A stretch of 6,230 nt of DNA from DASXRU01 sp033856235 (GTDB lineage: Bacteria; Acidobacteriota; Blastocatellia; Pyrinomonadales; Pyrinomonadaceae). Shown here one piece after another: positions 1-4,906 of this stretch. The position numbers and the translations under genes are program-made. The DNA lies in the NCBI GenBank assembly GCA_033856235.1, contig JAWVFI010000156.1:1-6230 (forward strand), in the 5' to 3' direction. Position 1 is the stretch's first letter. Every line of letters starts with the position of its first letter. The notes beneath the pieces are model-generated. The model worked only from the letters and a program-made list of their open reading frames with translations, had not been told where the DNA came from and did not search any database.

Positions 1-158
1 TCCAAATCTTCCGGCCGCTCCCAGGCCCACAATACGACCGACGGGAAACCGTTTTCGTCCAGCCGATTGCGGCGAGCCCGCTTGGTGTGGCACGAAAGCG
101 CCATCAGCGACAGCATCGAAAGGGTGACCACCATCCAGCGTCGAGACAGTACGCGCAC
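1..158 (-). CDS. N-terminal part of a probable exported lipoprotein (cut by window edge)
   Basis: This is the first 52 codons of a leftward gene that continues beyond base 1. The reading frame gives a basic start (RVLSRRW), a hydrophobic stretch of about 14 residues (VVTLSMLSLMALS), then Cys23, so a type II (lipoprotein) signal peptide is likely, although the lipobox ALSC is not ideal. After it come a basic patch (KRARRNR) and the segment FPSVVLWAWERPEDL. That tail reminds me of acidobacterial proteins related to DUF3142, but I cannot confirm the family. An in-frame TGA lies just upstream. The start is uncertain: GTG at 158 overlaps a good Shine-Dalgarno GGAGGT (162-157), CTG at 149 is 7 nt from it, and ATG at 134 is 22 nt away. 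It lies downstream of lipA on the same strand but is separated by a large palindrome, so co-transcription is doubtful. Confidence 0.62.
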   Translation of the reverse strand, partial: MRVLSRRWMVVTLSMLSLMALSCHTKRARRNRLDENGFPSVVLWAWERPEDL

Positions 159-174
159 CTCCAACAAAATTATT

Positions 175-323
175 CAAGCTCTTCACTGGGACCGCGGGCG
201 TCCCGCCCGCAATGAGCGCGGAGCGCGAAAAAGTTGACTCGCATGCTCGTGAATTTCAGCTGTAATTTCGCGCCTGGCGGCGCGTTTGCGGGCGGGACGC
301 CCGGGGTCCCAGTAAAGAGCTTG
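175..323. repeat. 149-bp palindromic element, REPIN/MITE-like
   Basis: Two 37-bp arms (175-211 and 287-323) are reverse complements with two mismatches. Each begins at CAAGCTCTT and contains a self-complementary core of the type GGGACC...GGGCGTCCCGCCCGC. A second inner pairing, GCGCGAAA (223-230) with TTTCGCGC (266-273), continues the symmetry into the spacer, so nearly the whole element can fold into one long hairpin. Two inverted REP-like units around a short spacer is the layout of a REPIN, the form moved by REP-associated tyrosine transposases. No transposase gene is in the window. It sits between lipA and the next leftward gene, where it may also act as a transcription terminator or mRNA 3' stabiliser. 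That role is inference. Confidence 0.85.
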
Positions 324-374
324 CTCAGAAAACCGTCAAGGACTGTCTTCCCATAGTTCCACCGCCGAGACATT

Positions 375-1331
375 TCATGCGGGAGTTTCCTGGCGCGTAT
401 CGGCCTGCTCGCGGGCGTGATATGACGAGCGCGTCAGTGGACTCGACTGCACGTGGTTGAAGCCGAGGCCCATTCCGACTTCGCGCCAGCGATCGAACTC
501 CGCCGGCGTCACATAGCGCTCAACCGGCAAGCGGCGCGCATGAGGTTGCAGGTACTGGCCGATGGTCATGATGTCGCAGGACACTGAGCGCAGGTCCTTC
601 ATCAACTCCACCACTTCGTCAAACGTCTCGCCCAATCCAACCATGATGCCGCTCTTGGTCAGCATCCCGGTCTGTTCCCGATCGCGACGTTCGCCGGCGC
701 GGCGCAGCAGAGTTAGTGACTGTTGATATTCAGCGTCCGGCCGCACCCGCCGGTACAGCCGCGCAATTGTTTCCGTGTTGTGGTTCAGCACATCGGGACG
801 CGCGTCGAGCACAGTGTTCAGCGCGTCTTCGTCACCGTTGAAATCCGGAATCAGAACCTCGACCTTGCAATCGGGATTCAGGGCGCGCACTTCGCGAATA
901 GTTTTGGCCCAGTGCGCCGCGCCACCGTCAGCCAGATCGTCGCGATTAACTGACGTGATTACGGTATGCGCCAGGTTGAGATGGAGCACGGCTTCGGCGA
1001 CGTGGCGCGGCTCTTCCGCGTCCAGCGCACCCGGCTCACCTTTACCCACCGCGCAAAATCCACAGTGGCGAGTGCAAATATCACCGCCCAGCATGAACGT
1101 CGCGGTGCGATCGGACCAGCACTCAAAGATGTTGGGACAGCGAGCTTCCTGGCAGACAGTATGGAGGTTAAGTCCCTGGATCAACTTCAGCAAGTGGTTC
1201 TGGTTCGCAGGATCGCCCAGACGAATCCTGAGCCACTCGGGCTTAGGTTGCCGCGGTGGCTGATTGTTACTGATGACTCTGAGTTCGCGCGACAATGATG
1301 ATTTACCTTCCATGTTGCAGGGTACCAACAT
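375..1331 (-). CDS. lipA: Lipoyl synthase (radical SAM, two 4Fe-4S clusters)
   Basis: Lipoyl synthase inserts two sulfur atoms at C6 and C8 of protein-bound octanoyl groups, completing lipoyl cofactor on the E2 subunits of 2-oxoacid dehydrogenases and on GcvH. The 318-residue frame has the full family signature. The LipA-specific auxiliary cluster triad CX4CX5C is Cys60, Cys65 and Cys71 (CQEARCPNIFEC). The radical SAM triad CX3CX2C is Cys86, Cys90 and Cys93 (CTRHCGFC). The C-terminal RSSYHA (301-306) supplies the serine ligand to the sacrificial auxiliary cluster. Length is normal. The N-terminal PRQPKPEWLRIRL is typical of the family. The start is either ATG 1331 or ATG 1313 (MEGKSS); neither has a clear Shine-Dalgarno, and a TAGAAT -10-like hexamer overlapping 1331 favours 1313. 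No lipB is adjacent, so octanoyl transfer must be encoded elsewhere. Transcribed divergently from the neighbouring membrane-protein cluster. Confidence 0.97.
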   Translation of the reverse strand: MLVPCNMEGKSSLSRELRVISNNQPPRQPKPEWLRIRLGDPANQNHLLKLIQGLNLHTVCQEARCPNIFECWSDRTATFMLGGDICTRHCGFCAVGKGEPGALDAEEPRHVAEAVLHLNLAHTVITSVNRDDLADGGAAHWAKTIREVRALNPDCKVEVLIPDFNGDEDALNTVLDARPDVLNHNTETIARLYRRVRPDAEYQQSLTLLRRAGERRDREQTGMLTKSGIMVGLGETFDEVVELMKDLRSVSCDIMTIGQYLQPHARRLPVERYVTPAEFDRWREVGMGLGFNHVQSSPLTRSSYHAREQADTRQETPA

Positions 1332-1478
1332 TCTATCATTGGCATCTCAGAAACTGGCATCAAGGCGTTAGGTTCTGCGCTATACTGCGCGCCATTCTCG
1401 AGCTCCAGCGGAGCAAAAAGGCCATTAGTGACCGTTCTGGATCAAGTCGAGTCGAATCGTCCACAGAGGAGGTTCTCC
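1332..1478. promoter_or_regulatory. Divergent intergenic region between lipA and the membrane-protein cluster
   Basis: This 147-bp gap should hold the promoters for both directions. Rightward, TATACT at 1381-1386 is a reasonable -10 hexamer, but no good -35 sits 16-18 bp upstream. Leftward, the complement of 1330-1335 reads TAGAAT, a possible -10 that would place the lipA transcript start close to base 1323. The heptamer TGGCATC occurs twice in direct orientation (1340-1346 and 1355-1361), 15 bp apart. The promoter calls are weak and rest on hexamer resemblance only. Confidence 0.3.
1465..1472 (+). promoter_or_regulatory. Strong Shine-Dalgarno that fixes the start at 1479
   Basis: AGAGGAGG lies 6 nt before the ATG at 1479. 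This decides against the in-frame upstream ATG at 1428, which would put 17 non-hydrophobic residues before the signal peptide. Confidence 0.8.
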
Positions 1479-2063
1479 ATGAAAACAACCCTGGTGTTTT
1501 GCGCGGCTGTAGTCATTTTACTCGCCAGCGCCGTAATTGCTTTTGGCGATCTAGCCCTGCCAAAATCATCCCCTTCGCCACTTCCTGGTAAAGCCATCAA
1601 AACGACCCTCGTGGTTGCGCCTGACCTCAATGGCTGGTCTGCGCGCTTGCAGATTCCGCGATCGAGTTTGCGCCAACTGCGAGCTTCCCTGGACGACGTC
1701 CCGGGGAACGATGCGGCGGGCACGACTTCTCAGAATCGTACGGGCACTATCATGGCCGGCCTTTGCATGTTTCTCGCTCTGTCCTTCGGTGGCGTCTGGC
1801 TCGTGAGATCGGTACAGAGCCGGAGCCAGAAGGCAGTGGCCGGGATTGCGTTGGTCGCAGCCCTTCTGGGAACGACGGCAATGATCACGCGCGGGAACGC
1901 GGCGCCGCCGCCGGGCTGGAAGTGGCAGCGACTGCCGCAGAATCTTAGCAGCGGCGTTCCTACCACCGGCCAGGTGGAGGTTGAAATCGTGCCCGCAGGG
2001 GACAGTATCAAGCTCATCGTTCCGATGTACAAAACAACTGCGGAAAATAAACCGGCCGAGTGA
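1479..2063 (+). CDS. Membrane protein of unknown function with signal-like N-terminus and two central helices
   Basis: I do not recognise this 194-residue protein. It starts with a signal peptide or anchor (residues 1-23, MKTTLVFCAAVVILLASAV then IAFG). A soluble segment follows (24-88) containing a probable beta-hairpin and helix (TTLVVAPDLNGWSARLQIP, then RSSLRQLRASLDD). Two close transmembrane helices come next (about 90-109 and 119-136), joined by a short basic loop (RSVQSRSQK), so the loop is cytoplasmic and both soluble parts face the periplasm. The C-terminal tail (143-194) opens with PPPGWKWQRLPQN and contains another beta-rich piece (TGQVEVEIVPAGDSIKLIVP). The start at 1479 is set by its Shine-Dalgarno and the signal peptide. 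Its stop overlaps the GTG at 2060 of the next gene, indicating translational coupling. It is probably a subunit or partner of the polytopic protein downstream; that is inference. Confidence 0.85.
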   Translation: MKTTLVFCAAVVILLASAVIAFGDLALPKSSPSPLPGKAIKTTLVVAPDLNGWSARLQIPRSSLRQLRASLDDVPGNDAAGTTSQNRTGTIMAGLCMFLALSFGGVWLVRSVQSRSQKAVAGIALVAALLGTTAMITRGNAAPPPGWKWQRLPQNLSSGVPTTGQVEVEIVPAGDSIKLIVPMYKTTAENKPAE

Positions 2064-2065
2064 TC

Positions 2066-3115
2066 ATGGAACGTGCGGTTAATTTAAAACCGGGAATCTG
2101 GCGAAACTCACGCGCTGGAGTCAGGCCCCACGCCAAAGCCACGACTTTTATTTCGGTCGTGCTGGCCAGTGCCTGCATATCAGCGCTGCTGGCCAGTTGG
2201 TTGCCGTTGCAAGTTTCGGTGATCACCGTATTTCTTTTTGCAGGGCCGCATAACTGGTTTGAACTGCGCTACTTTCTTATGAGACTGCCGGCGCGGTTCG
2301 GGCATTCGCGAAACTTCTTCATAGTTGCCTTCGCGGGAATCGCAACGCTCACGATAGCGTACGCCGCGCTGCCGCTGCTCTACTATGCAAACGTCTGGTC
2401 GGGCGCCAATTGGCCCACCGCAATCGCGACTTGGAACTCGTTACTGTTGATCTGGATCGCCGCCCTGGTCTGGCTCCGTGGCCGGCAGCGGCGCGCGCGC
2501 GATTGGTCGTGGGCGATGCCGGTCGCATTTGGCTTGGCCTCGCTGAACTGGCTGGCGCCGGAGTTATTCAGTCTGGCGATTGTCTATCTACATCCGCTGG
2601 TGGCGCTTTGGTTCCTGGATCGCCACCTGGCGCGCAACCGACCGGAATGGCTTCAGTCGTATCGTCGTTGCCTCATGCTTTTGCCGCTGTTGTTGGTGGG
2701 AATCGTATGGCAGTGGGGACGGATGCCGTCGCTGGCGAACGATAACGGGCTCGCGTGGCGCATCACTCAACATGCAGGATCGCAACTGTTGCCGGGCGTT
2801 TCCAGTCACGTCCTGGTTTCAGTGCATGTGTTTCTGGAGATGTTGCACTATGGCGTGTGGTTGTTAGCGCTGCCGCTGATTGCCCCGCTCCAAAAATCGC
2901 GCGGCAAAATCTGGGACGTGAAGACTGTCCCGCTGGCACGGCGCCGTCGCGGCTTTCCTCGCCTAATCGCAGCGGTCCTGGGGGCCGGGTTGTTTGTGGT
3001 CTTAGTGCTATGGCTGGGGTTTTCTACCAACTATGCGGCCACGCGCGACATTTATTTCACAGTCGCGATTGCGCATGTGCTGGCCGAAGCGCCGTTTCTG
3101 CTGCGGATGCTCTGA
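2066..3115 (+). CDS. Polytopic inner-membrane protein of unknown function with histidine/glutamate-bearing helices
   Basis: I cannot assign a function to this protein of 349 residues (351 if GTG 2060, which overlaps the preceding TGA, is the start). It has roughly eight or nine hydrophobic segments. From the ATG at 2066, striking sites are GPHNWFELRYF (60-70), followed by a basic stretch (RLPARFGHSR), YLHPLVALWFLDRHLAR (174-190), SSHVLVSVHVFLEMLHYGVW (246-265) and a last helix with IAHVLAEAPFLL (335-346). Histidines and glutamates therefore recur within or at the edge of several helices: His62, His176, His248, His254, His261 and His337, with Glu66, Glu258 and Glu341. Such spacing recalls intramembrane metal sites, for example in the Brp/Blh carotenoid dioxygenase family, but overall resemblance is not demonstrated. 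Transcribed with the 194-residue protein. A complex palindromic repeat begins 4 bp after its stop. Confidence 0.88.
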   Translation: MERAVNLKPGIWRNSRAGVRPHAKATTFISVVLASACISALLASWLPLQVSVITVFLFAGPHNWFELRYFLMRLPARFGHSRNFFIVAFAGIATLTIAYAALPLLYYANVWSGANWPTAIATWNSLLLIWIAALVWLRGRQRRARDWSWAMPVAFGLASLNWLAPELFSLAIVYLHPLVALWFLDRHLARNRPEWLQSYRRCLMLLPLLLVGIVWQWGRMPSLANDNGLAWRITQHAGSQLLPGVSSHVLVSVHVFLEMLHYGVWLLALPLIAPLQKSRGKIWDVKTVPLARRRRGFPRLIAAVLGAGLFVVLVLWLGFSTNYAATRDIYFTVAIAHVLAEAPFLLRML

Positions 3116-3119
3116 GGCT

Positions 3120-3274
3120 GAACGGCTGTGCCGCCTGATGTGCGGAAAGCTGCCTTTCCGTAAAACTGCGAAATCGAAAGGCTGCGCCTGGAATCGAGGC
3201 GTAGCCTCAAGAGAATTAATAGCAACCAGCCGGTAAGGCATAGCCTTACCGCACATCAGGCGGCGTAGCCGTGC
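3120..3274. repeat. 155-bp nested palindromic repeat made of mini-hairpins
   Basis: The outer arms 3120-3145 and 3249-3274 are 26 bp each and reverse complementary with three mismatches. Inside and overlapping them are small hairpins in symmetric order: 3123-3133 pairs with 3261-3271, 3143-3160 pairs with 3231-3251, and 3179-3189 pairs with 3197-3207. Most share the core GGCTRYGCC, in forward orientation in the left half and reverse orientation in the right half. Each unit is itself a short palindrome, such as CGGTAAGGC-ATA-GCCTTACCG. This is the architecture of a REP cluster or REPIN-like element. It separates the second and third genes of the plus-strand cluster and may attenuate or process their transcript (inference). 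Confidence 0.85.
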
Positions 3275-3350
3275 GCGGCGGCGAGCATGTGGGTAAATAA
3301 CTCTAATCGAAAGCGCCGTCGCCGCTTCGCTCTGCCGGCGCACTCCAAAA

Positions 3351-3746
3351 ATGAATCCCTCTGAACTCTGGCTTTTCCTGCCCCTTGGTTTCCTACTGAC
3401 AATCTTGATTGAAACACCGGTGCTGGTGTTAGGGCTGTCGCCGCGACATTCGCTCAGGCGCAAATTGTTCGCGGGAGTGTGGCTAACGGCATGCACATAT
3501 CCGATCGTGGCTCTGGTCCTGCCACTCATCCTGAGTCACGTGCCCCGCATGGTTTACCTCGCGGTGGCGGAAACCTTTGCTCCGTTGGCAGAATGTGTTC
3601 TGTTCTGGCTGGCTTTTGGTAAGGATGAAGAGTTAGGGAAGCTTTCGATGTGGCGGGATTTCGGAGCCATCGTCGTCGCAAATCTGACGTCCTTTATGCT
3701 CGGTGAAATCCTCAACGCCCATAATTGGTTCGGTCTATTCCGTTGA
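3351..3746 (+). CDS. Small four-helix membrane protein of unknown function
   Basis: This 131-residue hydrophobic protein is not one I recognise. Four transmembrane segments are visible: about 6-29, 40-61, 68-89 and 103-121. They are separated by a basic loop (SPRHSLRRK, 30-38), a short turn near SHVPR and an acidic loop (GKDEELGKLS, 90-99). Glutamates lie within or at the edge of the helices (Glu21 in IETPVLVLG, Glu74 and Glu81 in AETFAPLAECVLFW, Glu119 in FMLGEIL), which is unusual for a passive membrane protein and suggests proton, ion or metal handling or helix-helix contacts. The ATG at 3351 lacks an evident Shine-Dalgarno, but no other start lies between it and the upstream in-frame stop (3294-3296). 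It follows the 349-residue protein on the same strand across a 235-bp repeat-bearing gap, so membership in the same system is likely but not proven. Its last 12 bases overlap the 3' end of the opposing gene. Confidence 0.82.
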   Translation: MNPSELWLFLPLGFLLTILIETPVLVLGLSPRHSLRRKLFAGVWLTACTYPIVALVLPLILSHVPRMVYLAVAETFAPLAECVLFWLAFGKDEELGKLSMWRDFGAIVVANLTSFMLGEILNAHNWFGLFR

Positions 3747-3941
3747 GCGCAGCGCAGCTTGTTCACTGGCCGCTTCAATAGTTCGGCGCCGGCGCCGCTT
3801 GATTCGGATTAGCAGGAAAACGAACCCTGCGATCAGCGCTAACCCCAAACCGATGACAACCAGGACCAGCACAGCAAGGCCGGCGTTGCCCGCCACAGGG
3901 GCCGGCTGAGGCGGTAAGTCCAGCAGGAAGCGAATATCCAT
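3735..3941 (-). CDS. Small single-pass membrane protein (68 aa)
   Basis: The protein has a short proline-containing N-terminus (LLDLPPQPAPVAGN), one strongly hydrophobic helix (about 20-46) and an immediate basic stop-transfer patch (RIKRRRRR, 46-53), then a polar tail. This predicts N-outside, C-inside topology. I recognise no family. It is likely real because the ATG at 3941 has a strong Shine-Dalgarno (AAAAGGAGA, complement of 3956-3948), 6 nt away. That site overlaps the stop codon of the PLP enzyme gene upstream, so the two are probably co-transcribed and perhaps coupled. Its 3' end overlaps the convergent membrane-protein gene by 12 bp. It could be a modulator or an assembly factor of a membrane complex, but nothing in the sequence shows which. 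Confidence 0.75.
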   Translation of the reverse strand: MDIRFLLDLPPQPAPVAGNAGLAVLVLVVIGLGLALIAGFVFLLIRIKRRRRRTIEAASEQAALRSTE

Positions 3942-3947
3942 GATAAT

Positions 3948-3956
3948 TCTCCTTTT
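3948..3956 (-). promoter_or_regulatory. Shine-Dalgarno of the 68-aa gene, touching the upstream stop codon
   Basis: The minus strand reads AAAAGGAGA here, ending 6 nt before the ATG at 3941. Its first base is the last base of the TGA that ends the PLP-enzyme gene, so a ribosome terminating there can re-initiate. Confidence 0.75.
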
Positions 3957-4906
3957 CAGTGCAGGAGTTGCGTCAAGAACTCCGGATCGACGTTGCCGCC
4001 AGACAACACCACGCCCACGCGCTGCAAGTCTGCGGGCATCTTGCGGCCCAGCACCGCAGCCGCGGCAGCCGCCCCTGACGGTTCTACCAGAAGTTTCATG
4101 CGAAACAACATGAACCTCATCGCGGCGACGATTTCCTCGTCGGACACAGTCAGGACATCCGTGGCGACCTGCTGCAAAATCGGAAAGGTAAGTGTGCCCG
4201 GCGTCTGCACGCGTAAACCATCGGCGATGGTGGGCGGCGGCGGAATCGTCACCGGCTGGCCGCTGCGGAACGATTGCAGCGTATCATTCGCAGACTCCGG
4301 TTCCACGGCAAAGCAACGGATCGCGGAGTTAATCGATTTGACCGCCGTGCTTACTCCGGCGAACAAGCCGCCGCCACTACATGGCGCCAGCACACAATCG
4401 AGGTCCGGAACCTCTTCCAAAAGCTCCAGCCCGCACGTGCCCGCACCGGCCATCACCAGATAATCATCGTAGGGCGGTACCATGGTCAGCCCTTCGCTTT
4501 CGGCGATGATGCGAGCAAACGCTTCCCGATCGTCACGCAGGCGATCGAAGAAACGAACCTCAGCGCCATAGCCGCGGGTCGCTTCGATCTTGGCCTTGGG
4601 CGCGTCGTTCGGCATGGCAACCACTGCGCGGATTCCAGCTTCGCGCGCGGCCAGGGCCACTGCCTGCGCATGGTTGCCGGAGGAAAACGCCGCCACTCCG
4701 CGTCGTTTTTCTTCAGCGCTGAGGGAGCGAATCTTGTTGGTCGCCCCGCGCGCCTTGAACGCCCCCGCCCGCTGCAGGTTTTCACATTTGAAGAAGACCT
4801 GGCAGCCCGCGGCCTCATTAAAAGCGCGCGAAGTCACGACCGGTGTGCGGTGAACGAAGGGCTTGATTCTGGCGGCCGCTTCGCGGATTAGTTCAGCTGT
4901 TAGCAT
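3956..4906 (-). CDS. PLP-dependent serine racemase / threonine (serine) dehydratase family enzyme
   Basis: This 316-residue fold-type II PLP enzyme would racemise or deaminate serine, threonine or a related hydroxy-amino acid. The Schiff-base lysine is Lys51 in GAFKARGA, the substrate-carboxylate loop is SSGNHAQ (75-81), and the PLP-phosphate glycine loop is SGGG (177-180). It lacks the C-terminal ACT-like regulatory domain of biosynthetic IlvA, so feedback control by isoleucine is not expected. Two features point to the serine-racemase branch. Ser76 sits where human serine racemase has its second catalytic base Ser84, whereas E. coli dehydratases have Ala. EPESAND (202-208) reproduces the Glu/Ala/Asp spacing of the divalent-cation site (Glu210, Ala214, Asp216 in human). 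The usual Gln of the AGQGT motif is Ala here (AGAGT, 153-157). The ATG at 4906 overlaps the upstream glycosyltransferase gene by 14 bp. Racemase versus dehydratase (also 3-hydroxyaspartate dehydratase) cannot be settled from sequence alone. Confidence 0.92.
   Translation of the reverse strand: MLTAELIREAAARIKPFVHRTPVVTSRAFNEAAGCQVFFKCENLQRAGAFKARGATNKIRSLSAEEKRRGVAAFSSGNHAQAVALAAREAGIRAVVAMPNDAPKAKIEATRGYGAEVRFFDRLRDDREAFARIIAESEGLTMVPPYDDYLVMAGAGTCGLELLEEVPDLDCVLAPCSGGGLFAGVSTAVKSINSAIRCFAVEPESANDTLQSFRSGQPVTIPPPPTIADGLRVQTPGTLTFPILQQVATDVLTVSDEEIVAAMRFMLFRMKLLVEPSGAAAAAAVLGRKMPADLQRVGVVLSGGNVDPEFLTQLLH

Noticed and set aside
170..373. Minus-strand 67-codon frame directly after the lipA stop
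   Set aside because: It runs through the 149-bp palindrome, has no hydrophobic or domain pattern, and its composition follows the repeat. The ATG next to the lipA stop looks accidental.
723..1298. Several plus-strand frames opposite lipA (76-162 codons)
   Set aside because: They are antisense shadows of lipA in a GC-rich sequence; lipA has full family motifs and these have none.
1428..1478. Upstream extension of the 194-aa protein from ATG 1428
   Set aside because: It adds polar residues before a signal peptide and ignores the strong Shine-Dalgarno at 1465-1472.
3120..3274. CRISPR array or riboswitch interpretation of the repeat region
   Set aside because: The units are inverted, of differing length and without regular spacers, so it is not CRISPR. 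No riboswitch consensus is recognisable, and the position after a stop codon fits a REP-type element better.
3313..3341. Possible hairpin just before the 131-aa gene
   Set aside because: Only a 6-bp GCGCCG/CGGCGC stem with a 17-nt loop; in GC-rich DNA this is likely to occur by chance.
3008..3529. Minus-strand 173-codon frame across the nested repeat
   Set aside because: It crosses the palindromic repeat and lies antisense to two membrane-protein genes, with no recognisable domain.
4274..4891. Plus-strand 205-codon frame opposite the PLP enzyme
   Set aside because: Antisense shadow; the minus strand encodes a protein with all expected PLP-enzyme motifs.
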